This document shows positions 1 to 8,138 of a stretch of DNA of 55,337 nt, one piece after another. A model generated the notes under the pieces. The model did no database searches, was not told where the DNA came from, and saw only the letters and a list, made by a program, of their open reading frames with translations. This DNA comes from Fundidesulfovibrio magnetotacticus (lineage in GTDB: Bacteria > Desulfobacterota > Desulfovibrionia > Desulfovibrionales > Desulfovibrionaceae), in assembly GCF_013019105.1 (NCBI RefSeq), contig NZ_BLTE01000021.1:1-55337 (forward strand), given 5' to 3'. A program made the translations under genes and the position numbers. Position 1 is the first letter of the stretch. Every line of letters starts with the position of its first letter.

Positions 1-1
1 G

Positions 2-169
2 CAGATCCAGGCCGAAAACCTGCAGGCCGCCGAGTCGCAGATCTCGGACGTGGACGTGGCCGAGGAGATGACCAGCTTCGTGCGCTCGCAGATCCTCACC
101 CAGTCCGCCATCGCCATGCTCTCGCAGGCAAACAGCCTGCCCAAGATGGCCATGCAGCTCCTCGGCTAG
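2..169 (+). CDS. Flagellin, C-terminal fragment (cut by window edge)
   Basis: This open frame enters from the left edge and stops with TAG at 167-169. The roughly 55 visible residues include [20 protein letters not shown] and end in [11 protein letters not shown]. This is the conserved C-terminal D0 coiled-coil helix of bacterial flagellin, which packs inside the filament core. A hairpin terminator follows, then fliD and fliS, which fits a flagellar filament locus. The N-terminus and the variable central domain lie outside the window, so the full length and number of paralogues cannot be judged. Confidence 0.93.
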   Translation, partial: QIQAENLQAAESQISDVDVAEEMTSFVRSQILTQSAIAMLSQANSLPKMAMQLLG

Positions 170-199
170 CCGGGAACCAGGAAGGAGAGGGGAAACCAA

Positions 200-226
200 C
201 GGCCGGGCCGCGAGGCCCGGCCGTTT
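200..226 (+). terminator. Rho-independent terminator after flagellin
   Basis: A perfect GC-rich stem (200-209 with 214-223) closes a four-base GCGA loop and is followed by TTT. It lies about 30 bases after the flagellin stop and upstream of fliD, so it probably ends the abundant flagellin transcript. Confidence 0.8.
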
Positions 227-374
227 CAGCTTGAAAGGCCGCGCGGCAGGGTCCGCGCGCCGCACGCGAAGCCGCACCCCCGGTTTCGCGGCCCGGTGCT
301 CCGGGTACGGCGCGAAGCTTGCTAGCTTCCGGTCACGGCGAAAGCCCGGGAAAAATTTACCTAGGGGTGCGGCC

Positions 375-2057
375 ATGGCAATCGGCGACGCCACGTCGGG
401 AACGAGCACATCAGGTCAGGTCTATTTCGCGGGCCTGGGCAGCGGCACGGACTTCGACACCCTCATCAAGAAACTGGTGGAGGTGGAGCAGAGCCGCGTC
501 AAGACCTACCAGACCTGGCAGAAGTCCTGGCTCACCAAGAACACGGCCTTCAAGGACCTCAACTCCAAGATGCTCTCCCTGCGCACCACGCTGCAGGGCA
601 TGGACACCGTGAACGAGTTCCTCAAGAAGTCCGCCGATTCCACGGACAGTTCCTCTCTCACGGCCACGGCGGGCGGCGAGGCCGAGTCCGGCACGTACAC
701 CTACACGGTGAAGCAGCTGGCGCAGAACAAGATGATGGTCACCGGGACAGGGTACAACACCAATACGGAAGACATCAACTCGCAAGCGACGGCGGTAAGC
801 TTCAATTACACCTATAAGGGCGTCACCATTTCGAATTCCGTTCCTGCCAGCGCAACCATCAACGATCTTGCCGCGATCATCAACGCCAATCCATCCAACA
901 ATGGCGTACGTGCAAGCGTTCTTTACGACGGAACCAAGTACTACATGCAGCTGCGCGGGCTCGATACCGGCGCGGCGTCCTCCCTGGTGGTGGCCTCCAG
1001 CTCCTCCCTGCCGGGCTTCAGCAACGGTTCCTTCAACATCACCCAGGCCAACCAGGACGCCCAGATCAAGATCAACAACTGGCCGCTCTCCAACGCCTGG
1101 ATTTCGCGCGCCAGCAACACCATCAGCGACGTGGTGACGGGGCTCACGCTCACGCTCAAGAACTCGGGAGCGGGCACGCTCACCGTGGGAACGGACGCCG
1201 ACGCCGTGCTGGAGAACGTGCGTACCTTCGTAAACCAGGTGAACACCGTGCGCAAACAGGTGCGCGACCTGACGAAGTTCGACTCCAACACCAAGGAGGG
1301 GTCCATCCTCACGGGCAACTACGGCCTGCAGATCATCGGCACGATCATGCAGAACATAACCGCCGCGCCCGGCATCGGCTTCAACGACGCAACGGACCGC
1401 TACACCTCTCTTTCGCCGCTGGGGCTTTCCACGGACTCCGTGGAAGGGTCGGCCACTTTCGGCCAGATCATCCTGGACGAGGACAAATTCAAGGAAGCCC
1501 TGGAGGCAGACCCCCTGGCCGTGGGCAAAATCTTCGCGGCCCAGTATTCGGGCGACACCGACTCGGCCCAGATCACCTATTCGTCCTATATCCAGGGCAT
1601 CACCAAGGCCGGGGAGTACAACGTGCAGTACACCGTGGCCGGCGGCAAGATCACCTCGGCCACCATCAACGGGCACGCGGCCAGCTTCGCCTCCAACTCC
1701 GCCAACATCACCGGCGCGTCGGGCCAGGACGAGGCCGGTATGGTGGTGCGCGTCAACGACCTCACCGACGGCACTTACAGCCACAACGTCTACCTGCGCC
1801 TGGGCAAAGCCCCCGAACTGGTGGACGAACTGGCCGACCTGACCAACGCCGACACGGGTCCGTTGAACATCCTCCAGAAGAACTACGTGACCATTTCCGA
1901 CAACATCCAAAAGAAGATAGACAGCGAGAACAGACGCATCTCCGCCATGGAAACGCACATGCGCAACCGGTTCGCACGGCTGGACGCTCTCCTGGGGCAG
2001 TACAGCCAGATCCAGGGGCAGCTCTCCTCGCAGATCGCGCAGATTTCCAAGGCCTAG
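375..2057 (+). CDS. fliD: Flagellar hook-associated protein 2 / filament cap FliD
   Basis: A 560-residue protein that caps the flagellar filament and promotes insertion of flagellin subunits at the distal tip. The N-terminus (GLGSGTDFDTLIKKLVEVEQ) is the typical FliD coiled-coil start. The Ser/Thr/Asn-rich middle matches the exposed domains, and the last 60 residues return to a coiled coil rich in Gln and Ile. Length is usual for the family. I chose ATG 375 because AGGGGTG lies just upstream and the family homology starts here. An in-frame TTG at 231 would add an arginine-rich, non-conserved extension inside the terminator region. fliS follows after 19 bases, so the two are probably co-transcribed. 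Confidence 0.95.
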   Translation: MAIGDATSGTSTSGQVYFAGLGSGTDFDTLIKKLVEVEQSRVKTYQTWQKSWLTKNTAFKDLNSKMLSLRTTLQGMDTVNEFLKKSADSTDSSSLTATAGGEAESGTYTYTVKQLAQNKMMVTGTGYNTNTEDINSQATAVSFNYTYKGVTISNSVPASATINDLAAIINANPSNNGVRASVLYDGTKYYMQLRGLDTGAASSLVVASSSSLPGFSNGSFNITQANQDAQIKINNWPLSNAWISRASNTISDVVTGLTLTLKNSGAGTLTVGTDADAVLENVRTFVNQVNTVRKQVRDLTKFDSNTKEGSILTGNYGLQIIGTIMQNITAAPGIGFNDATDRYTSLSPLGLSTDSVEGSATFGQIILDEDKFKEALEADPLAVGKIFAAQYSGDTDSAQITYSSYIQGITKAGEYNVQYTVAGGKITSATINGHAASFASNSANITGASGQDEAGMVVRVNDLTDGTYSHNVYLRLGKAPELVDELADLTNADTGPLNILQKNYVTISDNIQKKIDSENRRISAMETHMRNRFARLDALLGQYSQIQGQLSSQIAQISKA

Positions 2058-2076
2058 GAGCAAGGAGCGACGCACC

Positions 2077-2586
2077 ATGTACAAGGCAGCGCAAGCCTAT
2101 TTCCAGACGCAGGTCACCACCACCACACAGGGGGACCTGCTCATCATGCTCTTCGACGGGGCGCTCAAGTTCCTGCGACAGGCCAAGGAGCGCATGGATG
2201 CCAAGGACTACGCCAAGAAGGGCATCCTCATCTCCAAGGCCCTGGACGTGCTCGCCGAGCTTCAGGGCAGCCTCAACGCCCAGAAGGGCGGCGAGCTGGC
2301 CGAGAACCTGCGCAAGCTCTACCTGCTGTGTTCCACCAAACTGCTCATGGCCAACATGCGCATGGACCAGAAGCTCGTGGACGAAGTGATCGGGGTGCTC
2401 ACGGGCATCCGGGACGCCTTTGCCCAGATCAACACTCCCGAGTTCGCGCCCAAGGCCCCGTCCCCGGCGCAGACCTCGCGCGGCCCCGTGCCGCTCACCA
2501 ACCAGACCGCCGTGGCCGCCCCCTCGCTGGGGGCTTCCATGAACAAGGCCTTTTCGGCCTATTCCCAGGCCAAGAAGGCCGGTTAG
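2077..2586 (+). CDS. fliS: Flagellar export chaperone FliS
   Basis: A 169-residue cytoplasmic chaperone that binds the C-terminal helix of flagellin and prevents premature polymerisation. The first 125 residues are classic FliS: an AYFQTQV start, then GDLLIMLFDGALKFLRQA and a helical bundle with paired Leu/Met. The family is usually about 125-140 residues. Here a Pro/Ala/Ser-rich tail of about 40 residues is added and looks disordered. The ribosome site AAGGAG lies 10 bases upstream of ATG 2077. It is 19 bases from fliD and is followed by a strong hairpin terminator. Confidence 0.95.
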   Translation: MYKAAQAYFQTQVTTTTQGDLLIMLFDGALKFLRQAKERMDAKDYAKKGILISKALDVLAELQGSLNAQKGGELAENLRKLYLLCSTKLLMANMRMDQKLVDEVIGVLTGIRDAFAQINTPEFAPKAPSPAQTSRGPVPLTNQTAVAAPSLGASMNKAFSAYSQAKKAG

Positions 2587-2610
2587 ACCGCCGCGCGGGC
2601 GGAAGTCGAA

Positions 2611-2642
2611 GGCCCGGCGCGCCAGAGGCGCGCCGGGCCTTT
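2611..2642. terminator. Strong bidirectional-looking terminator after fliS
   Basis: A perfect 13-bp inverted repeat (2611-2623 with 2627-2639) has a three-base AGA loop and is followed by TTT. The reverse strand also has TT after the stem. It terminates fliS and may back up ilvD termination from the other side. Confidence 0.85.
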
Positions 2643-2736
2643 GCTGCTTTGGAAGCAGCCCTGCGCGAAGCGCAGCCTGGAGCAGGGCGGCTTTGCCGCC
2701 CGTAAACGGCTCCCACAAACCCGTTTCGGGGTTTGT
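2643..2736. repeat. Four consecutive small inverted repeats
   Basis: Between the two flanking terminators lie four perfect hairpins: 2643-2649/2653-2659 (7 bp, loop TGG), 2661-2666/2670-2675 (6 bp, loop GAA), 2685-2691/2695-2701 (7 bp, loop TTT) and 2715-2722/2729-2736 (8 bp, 6-base loop). No open frame of interest occupies them. Together with the two terminators they make six hairpins in 167 bases between convergent genes. Confidence 0.75.
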
Positions 2737-2750
2737 CGTCAAACTGGAAA

Positions 2751-2781
2751 GCCCGGCGCGTCTTTGACGCGCCGGGCCTTT
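2751..2781. terminator. Terminator between convergent fliS and ilvD
   Basis: A perfect 12-bp stem (2751-2762 with 2766-2777) has a TTT loop and a T run on both sides. It can end ilvD transcription on the minus strand. The arm shares its CCCGGCGCG core with the terminator at 2611. Confidence 0.8.
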
Positions 2782-2832
2782 GCGTTGTGGTTTGGGGCGT
2801 TTTGCCGTGGTCGAGCCTTGGGCGGAAGGGTG

Positions 2833-4497
2833 CTAGTCCTTGTAGGCCGCGCCGTGGGCGGCGGACTTCACGCTGCGCGCGTAGCGGCGCAGAAGCCCGG
2901 AGGGCAGGGGCTTTTCCACGGGCTTGAAGGCCGCGCGGCGCGCCGCCAACTCCTCCTCGGAAACCATGAGGTCCATCCTGCGGGCCGGAATGTCGATCTC
3001 CACCACGTCGCCGTCGCGTGCCAGGCCGATAGGGCCGCCCTCGGCGGCCTCGGGGGAGACGTGGCCGATGGCCGGGCCGCGCGTGCCGCCCGAGAAGCGC
3101 CCGTCGGTGATGAGCGCCACGTCCGAGCCCAGGCCCATGCCCATGATGGCCGCCGTGGGCGAGAGCATCTCGCGCATGCCCGGTCCGCCCTGGGGGCCTT
3201 CGTAGCGGATGATCACGGCCAGGCCGGGCACGATCTCTCCGGCCAGGATGGCCTTGTAGGCCTCCTCCTCGGAGTCGAAGCAGCGGGCGGTGAGGGTGCG
3301 GCGCATCATCTCCGGGGCCACGGCCGACTGCTTCACCACCGCGCCCTCGGGGGCCAGCGAGCCCTTGAGCACCGCGATGCCGCCCTGCTCCGAATAGGGG
3401 GCGGCGTCGCGGATCACGTCCGGGTCGCGAATGTCGGGGGTGAGGGCCTTGAGGTTCTCGGCCACGGTGGCCCCCGTGACGGTGAGCACGGAGGTGTCGA
3501 TGAGCCCGCGTTTGGCCAGGGCGTTCATCACGGCGGGGATGCCGCCCGCGCGGTGGAGGTCTTCGATGTGGTGGTGTCCGGCCGGGGAGAGCTTGCAGAG
3601 GTTGGGGGTGCGCGCGCTCACGGCGTCGAAGATGTCCAGGGTGAGGTCCAGGCCCGCCTCCGCGAAGATGGCGGGCAGGTGGAGCACGGTGTTTGTGGAG
3701 CAGCCCAGGGCCATGTCCATGGTCACGGCGTTGGCCACGGCGGCGGAGGTGACGATCTTGCGGGGCGTCACGTTGTTTCTGAGAAGCTCCATCACGCGCG
3801 CCCCGGCGGTCTTGGCCAGGCGCACGCGCTCGGCGGTCACGGCGGGGATGGTGCCGTTGCCGGGCAGGGCCAGGCCGATGGACTCCGAGAGGCAGTTCAT
3901 GGAGTTGGCCGTGAACATGCCCGAGCAGGAGCCGCAGCCGGGGCAGGCCTTGAGCTCCAGGTCGGCCAGCTGGGCCTCGTCCATTTCGCCCCGGCGCACG
4001 CGGCCCACGGCCTCGAAGACGCTGATGAGGTCCACGGGGCCGCCCGCCGAGGCCCCGGCCAGCATGGGGCCGCCCGACACCAGGATGGAGGGGATGTCCA
4101 GGCGCAGCATGGCCATGAGCATGGCGGGAACGGTTTTGTCGCAGTTGGGGATGAAAACCAGGGCGTCGAAGGGGTGCGCCGTGGCCATGATCTCGATGGA
4201 ATCGGCGATGATCTCGCGCGAGGGCAGCGAGAAGCGCATGCCCGCGTGGTTCATGGCCAGGCCGTCGCAGACCCCGATCACCGGGAATTCGAGCGGCGTG
4301 CCCCCGGCCGAGCGCACCCCGGCCTTCACGGCCGTGGCGATGGTGTCCAGGTGGATGTGCCCGGGGACGATCTCGTTGGCGGAGTTGACCACGCCCACCA
4401 GGGGGCGGTCGATCTCCTCGCGGGTCAGGCCCAGGGCGTGGAGAAGGGAGCGGTGGGGGGCCTTCTCGACCCCGCCGGTCATGAGCTTGCTTCGCAT
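2833..4497 (-). CDS. ilvD: Dihydroxy-acid dehydratase
   Basis: A 554-residue iron-sulfur dehydratase that converts 2,3-dihydroxy-3-methylbutanoate and its isoleucine counterpart to the 2-oxo acids, the third common step of valine/isoleucine synthesis. Visible signatures are [10 protein letters not shown] (Cys119), [15 protein letters not shown] (Cys185/188/191) and, near the C-terminus, [10 protein letters not shown]. Length and motif order are standard for IlvD/Edd. I chose ATG 4497 because GAGGTG lies 8 bases upstream and MRSKLMTGG is the usual family start. An upstream in-frame start near 4554 adds a non-conserved segment. The gene is convergent with fliS and divergent from the Hpt gene. 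Confidence 0.97.
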   Translation of the reverse strand: MRSKLMTGGVEKAPHRSLLHALGLTREEIDRPLVGVVNSANEIVPGHIHLDTIATAVKAGVRSAGGTPLEFPVIGVCDGLAMNHAGMRFSLPSREIIADSIEIMATAHPFDALVFIPNCDKTVPAMLMAMLRLDIPSILVSGGPMLAGASAGGPVDLISVFEAVGRVRRGEMDEAQLADLELKACPGCGSCSGMFTANSMNCLSESIGLALPGNGTIPAVTAERVRLAKTAGARVMELLRNNVTPRKIVTSAAVANAVTMDMALGCSTNTVLHLPAIFAEAGLDLTLDIFDAVSARTPNLCKLSPAGHHHIEDLHRAGGIPAVMNALAKRGLIDTSVLTVTGATVAENLKALTPDIRDPDVIRDAAPYSEQGGIAVLKGSLAPEGAVVKQSAVAPEMMRRTLTARCFDSEEEAYKAILAGEIVPGLAVIIRYEGPQGGPGMREMLSPTAAIMGMGLGSDVALITDGRFSGGTRGPAIGHVSPEAAEGGPIGLARDGDVVEIDIPARRMDLMVSEEELAARRAAFKPVEKPLPSGLLRRYARSVKSAAHGAAYKD

Positions 4498-4662
4498 GGC
4501 TGCACCTCGTGCTGGAATCCACGTGGCATAGCCGCAAAGCGGGGGGCCTGTCACCCGCCCCGCCGGGCATGGCCTTGAAATTCGAAACGGCTTGTGGGAA
4601 TAAAGCCTTTCCTATCAGAGAGCACCACTCTACGCCGGAGCACCCGGCAAGGCCACGGAACA

Positions 4663-5028
4663 ATGGACGAAAGCCCGTATCCCGCCAGCCGCGAACCGTG
4701 TCCGCCCTTCGATCTGGAAGAGCGCGCCAGCCGTTTCGCGGAAATTGAGGACTGCCTCCCCGAGTTGCTCGCCATTTTCAGGAGCAACGGCCCCGCGGAC
4801 CTCTCGGCCATCGCCAAGGCCCTGGACGGGCAGGACCTCCAGGCCGCCGCCAATCTCTGCCACACACTCAAGGGCATGGCCGCCGTGGTCTGCGCCCCGG
4901 TGGTGGCCCGCACCGCCTCCGAGCTGGAGTCCGCCGCCCGCGCCCTGGATGTCCCGGCCAGCCGCGCCCTGCTGGAGGAACTCTCCCGGGCCATGGCCCA
5001 GGCCCTGGACTCGCCGCACTGCCTGTGA
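4663..5028 (+). CDS. Histidine phosphotransfer (Hpt) domain protein
   Basis: A 121-residue single-domain protein. The segment [12 protein letters not shown] carries the phospho-accepting histidine (His67) of Hpt domains, in an all-helical context with [10 protein letters not shown]-like flanks. Hpt proteins pass phosphate between response-regulator receivers in phosphorelays. No kinase or receiver sits next to it, so its partners are unknown. ATG 4663 with AAGG upstream is preferred to a GTG at 4594. The metX start is only 13 bases after its stop, so the two may share a transcript by position rather than function. Confidence 0.85.
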   Translation: MDESPYPASREPCPPFDLEERASRFAEIEDCLPELLAIFRSNGPADLSAIAKALDGQDLQAAANLCHTLKGMAAVVCAPVVARTASELESAARALDVPASRALLEELSRAMAQALDSPHCL

Positions 5029-5041
5029 GAACAAGCGGGCC

Positions 5042-6232
5042 ATGAGCGAATACGCCGACCTCTCCCCCGGCGGCCCCGGCGTGGGGGCGGTGGAGAAACG
5101 CTTCTTCACCTTCGCCCAGGACGAGCCCTTCGTCCTGGAAAGCGGCGCGGCCATCGGCCCGGTCACACTGGCCTACGAGACTTACGGCGCCCTGGACCCC
5201 GACGGCGCCAACGCCGTGCTCGTCTGCCACGCCCTCACGGGAGACTCCCACGCGGCGGGCGTCTACCACGGGGCCGACCCCAAGCCCGGCTGGTGGGAAG
5301 TGATGATCGGCCCGGGCAAGGGCATCGACACAAACCGGCATTTCGTGATCTGCTCCAACGTTCTCGGCGGCTGCATGGGCTCCACCGGACCCGCCAGCCT
5401 CAACCCCGAGACCGGCAGACCCTGGGGGCTGGCCTTTCCCGTGCTCACCATCGGCGACATGGTGCGCGCCCAGAAGGTCCTGCTGGACCACCTGGGCGTG
5501 AAGCGCGTGCTCGCCGCCGTGGGCGGCTCCATGGGCGGCATGCAGGTGCTCGAATGGGCCGCGCGCTACCCCGAGACCGTGGTCTCCGCCATCGCCCTGG
5601 CCACCGCCGCCAAGCACTCCGCCCTGCACATCGCCTTCCACGAGGTGGCCCGCCAGGCCATCGTTGCCGACCCCGACTGGAACGGCGGAGACTACTACCA
5701 CGGCCCCAAGCCCGCCCACGGCCTGGCCGTGGCCCGCATGATCGGCCACATCACCTACCTCTCCGACGAGGCCATGCGCCACAAGTTCGGACGCGGGCTC
5801 CAGGACCGCGCCGACTTCTCCTTCAGCTTCGACGCCGACTTCCAGGTGGAATCCTACCTGCGCTACCAGGGGCGGAAGTTCGTGGAGCGCTTCGACGCCA
5901 ACAGCTTCCTCTACATCACCCGAGCCGCCGACTACTTCGACCTGGGCGCCACCCACGGCCAGGGCTCCCTCACCAAGGCCTTCTCCCGGGGCGACACCCG
6001 CTTCCTGGTGGTCTCCTTCAGCTCAGACTGGCTCTACCCCACCTACCAGTCCCGCGAGCTGGTCCAGGCCCTCAAGCGCGCCGGACGCGACGTGAGCTTC
6101 TGCGAGATCGAGGCCCAGTGGGGGCACGACGCCTTCCTCCTGGACAGCCCGCGCCTTTCGGGGCTCGTCGCCGGACACCTCGAACGCACGCGCCGAGACC
6201 TCGGGCGCGACCTCCGGAGGGGCCTCCCGTGA
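5042..6232 (+). CDS. metX: Homoserine O-acetyltransferase (MetX)
   Basis: A 396-residue alpha/beta-hydrolase-fold enzyme that acetylates homoserine (acetyl-CoA donor; some homologues use succinyl-CoA) for methionine synthesis by direct sulfhydrylation. The triad is visible: nucleophile Ser163 in [10 protein letters not shown], Asp329 in FSSDWLYP and His362 in WGHDAF. The early [12 protein letters not shown] and [13 protein letters not shown] blocks are typical MetX. The real start is ATG 5042; the long open frame upstream is a shadow of the Hpt gene. Its stop overlaps the metW start, the classical metX-metW pairing. Acyl-donor specificity is not decided from sequence here. Confidence 0.95.
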   Translation: MSEYADLSPGGPGVGAVEKRFFTFAQDEPFVLESGAAIGPVTLAYETYGALDPDGANAVLVCHALTGDSHAAGVYHGADPKPGWWEVMIGPGKGIDTNRHFVICSNVLGGCMGSTGPASLNPETGRPWGLAFPVLTIGDMVRAQKVLLDHLGVKRVLAAVGGSMGGMQVLEWAARYPETVVSAIALATAAKHSALHIAFHEVARQAIVADPDWNGGDYYHGPKPAHGLAVARMIGHITYLSDEAMRHKFGRGLQDRADFSFSFDADFQVESYLRYQGRKFVERFDANSFLYITRAADYFDLGATHGQGSLTKAFSRGDTRFLVVSFSSDWLYPTYQSRELVQALKRAGRDVSFCEIEAQWGHDAFLLDSPRLSGLVAGHLERTRRDLGRDLRRGLP

Positions 6233-6831
6233 TCCGCTACGACCTCGACCTCGTGGCCTCCTGGATCGCCCCCGGATCCAAAGTGCTCGACCTGGGCTGC
6301 GGCCAGGGCGAACTGCTCCAGCACCTCCACGACACAAAGGGCGTGCAGGGCTTCGGCGTGGAGCAGGACGAGGAAAAGGCCGCGACGGGCATCAGCCGGG
6401 GCGTCTCCATCCTCCAGGGAGACATGGCCGGAGAAGTGCGCGACTACCCCGACAACGCCTTCGACGTCGTCGTGCTCTCCCAGACCCTCCAGCAGGTGGC
6501 CGAACCCCTGGGCCTCATCCGCCAGATGCTGCGCGTGGGCAAGCGCGCCGTGGTCAGCTTCCCCAACTTCGCCCACTGGCGCAACCGCTGCCAGCTCTTC
6601 TTCCAGGGCAACGCCCCCGTCACCCCGGAACTGCCCTACGACTGGCACGACACCCCCAACATCCGCGTCATCACCTTTCGGGACTTCCACCGCTTCTGCA
6701 ACCGCTTCGGCTTCACCATCCTCGAAGCCGTGGCCGTCAAGACCGACCCGGCCTCCCGGGGCGGACTCGTGCTGCGCCTGCTGCCCAACCTGCGCGCCAC
6801 CTACGGCATCTTCCTCCTCGCCCGCTCCTGA
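6229..6831 (+). CDS. metW: Methionine biosynthesis protein MetW (SAM-dependent methyltransferase fold)
   Basis: A 200-residue class I methyltransferase-fold protein. [12 protein letters not shown] is the SAM-binding motif I, and [13 protein letters not shown] and [20 protein letters not shown] are hallmark MetW blocks. In MetX-dependent bacteria MetW is thought to partner with or activate MetX. It starts at GTG 6229 inside the metX stop (GTGA overlap), with GGAGG about 10 bases upstream, so translation is coupled to metX. Confidence 0.94.
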   Translation: MIRYDLDLVASWIAPGSKVLDLGCGQGELLQHLHDTKGVQGFGVEQDEEKAATGISRGVSILQGDMAGEVRDYPDNAFDVVVLSQTLQQVAEPLGLIRQMLRVGKRAVVSFPNFAHWRNRCQLFFQGNAPVTPELPYDWHDTPNIRVITFRDFHRFCNRFGFTILEAVAVKTDPASRGGLVLRLLPNLRATYGIFLLARS

Positions 6832-6858
6832 CCACGCCCCCCGTACCCCGGCCCCCCC

Positions 6859-6889
6859 TTGACACCGTTCCACGAGGCGGTCAGATACC
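6859..6889 (+). promoter_or_regulatory. Candidate sigma-70 promoter for the superoxide dismutase gene
   Basis: A consensus TTGACA (6859-6864) sits in the metW-sod gap. The best -10 match is GATACC at 6884-6889, a weak hexamer with a 19-base spacer. The -35 is perfect but the -10 is poor, so this is tentative. Confidence 0.4.
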
Positions 6890-6940
6890 CTTAAGCCTGA
6901 AGCCCCACGGCCATTCCACACCAGGCCCATAGGAGCCCCC

Positions 6941-7654
6941 ATGACCACAGATGACAACGGACTCCTCACCCGCAGGCAGTTCAACGCCCTGGCCGCCGCC
7001 ACGGCCGCCACGGCCGCCGCCGCAACCCTTTTCCCGGGCGCGGCCAGCGCCCAAGGAGCCGCCGTGTTCCCCTTCCCGGCTCTGCCCTACCCCGAAGACG
7101 CCCTGGAACCGGTCATCAGCGCGCGCACCCTCTCCTTCCACTACGGCAAGCACGCCAAGGCCTACTACGACAACATGAACAAGGCCCTGGAGGGCAAGCC
7201 CACCGCAGGGCTCACCCTGGAGCGCGTGTTCCTGGACGCCTCCAAGGACGCAGCCAGCGTGGGCCTCTTCAACAACTCCGCTCAGGCCTGGAACCACACC
7301 TTCTACTTCTCCTGCATGAAGAAAGGCGGGGGCGGCGCGCCCGCGGGCAAGCTCGCCGACGCCCTCAAGGCCGCCTTCGGCGGACTCGACGAGTTCAAGA
7401 AGGCCTTCTCCGAGGCCGCCATGACCCAGTTCGCCAGCGGCTGGGCCTGGCTCGTGGACGACGGCGGCACGCTCAAGGTGGTCAAGACGCCCAACGCCAT
7501 GAACCCCCTCGTCAACAACCAGAAGCCCCTGCTCACCGTGGACGTCTGGGAGCACGCCTATTACCTGGACTACCAGAACCGCCGCGCCGACTACGTGAAG
7601 GAGTTCCTCGACAAGCTCGTCAACTGGGACTTCGTGGCCAAGAACCTCGGCTAG
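6941..7654 (+). CDS. sodB: Exported iron-type superoxide dismutase
   Basis: A 237-residue Fe/Mn-superoxide dismutase that disproportionates superoxide. Metal ligands are visible as His67 (FHYGKH), His119 (WNHTFYF), Asp201 and His205 (DVWEHAYY). Gln115, just before WNH, is the position that marks Fe-type enzymes. The first ~38 residues are extra: LLTRRQFNALAAA has a twin-arginine-like start, an Ala-rich hydrophobic stretch and ASAQGA as a likely cleavage site. I infer periplasmic targeting by Tat, sensible for an oxygen-exposed anaerobe, although Sec is possible. It is a single gene, followed by a hairpin. Confidence 0.93.
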   Translation: MTTDDNGLLTRRQFNALAAATAATAAAATLFPGAASAQGAAVFPFPALPYPEDALEPVISARTLSFHYGKHAKAYYDNMNKALEGKPTAGLTLERVFLDASKDAASVGLFNNSAQAWNHTFYFSCMKKGGGGAPAGKLADALKAAFGGLDEFKKAFSEAAMTQFASGWAWLVDDGGTLKVVKTPNAMNPLVNNQKPLLTVDVWEHAYYLDYQNRRADYVKEFLDKLVNWDFVAKNLG

Positions 7655-7676
7655 CGTCGCGTTCTTGAAAGACATG

Positions 7677-7700
7677 GCGCCGGGTTTCAAAACCCGGCGC
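7677..7700 (+). terminator. Hairpin after the superoxide dismutase gene
   Basis: A perfect 10-bp stem (7677-7686 with 7691-7700) and a four-base loop lie 22 bases past the stop. No T run follows, so termination may be weak or the hairpin may only protect the 3' end. The arm shares the GCGCCGGG core of the 2611 and 2751 hairpins. Confidence 0.55.
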
Positions 7701-8138
7701 GACGGTCTTGGCTGTTGGCCTTGGAGATCCGCCTGGAAGGATGTCGAGAGCGCTTCACCGGCGCCCTCGGAGGATCCGTTGCGCCGCGCCCCGCGCCGCC
7801 GTCGGCACGTGGCGCGGCCGACGTTGCGGAGGGCCCCTGCAGCCGGGCCGGGCCCCGCCATGCCGGGGTTTCTGTCGGAAGCCCCCCCGTTCGGCGGCTT
7901 CACGCGCGTGAGTGGGGGGGGCTCCTCAGGGGCCGCCGCCGTCCTTGCGGCTGGATCGTGCCGAACGGTCCCGCCGCCAGCCGGAGGGACAGCCTGCCGG
8001 AGGAGCCGGGCAGGCGGGTTGGCGACCACCCGTCCGGCGGGCGCGCGCATTTGACCGGAGAGGCCGTCGGGCTTACATGTCTGGTCCGCGCCGGGCTTCC
8101 CCGCGCGGCCGACGCGGCTTCACGGAGGAACTGGAACG
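7701..8138. other. Long intergenic region with no recognisable gene
   Basis: About 440 bases of very GC-rich DNA separate the sod hairpin from the transporter. Several short open frames exist on both strands, but their translations are arginine/proline-rich and look like random GC-rich sequence. The only site I can support is GGAGG at 8124-8128, the ribosome site of the next gene. Confidence 0.6.

Noticed and set aside
231-374. Possible longer N-terminus of FliD from TTG 231
   Set aside because: The extra residues are Arg-rich and unlike FliD, they begin next to the flagellin terminator, and ATG 375 has a good ribosome site.
2495-4663. A 722-residue minus-strand open frame over ilvD
   Set aside because: It is a shadow frame of ilvD, with His/Arg/Pro-rich low-complexity translation and no motif.
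5000-5041. SAM riboswitch upstream of metX
   Set aside because: The Hpt gene ends 13 bases before metX, and no long structured leader is present.
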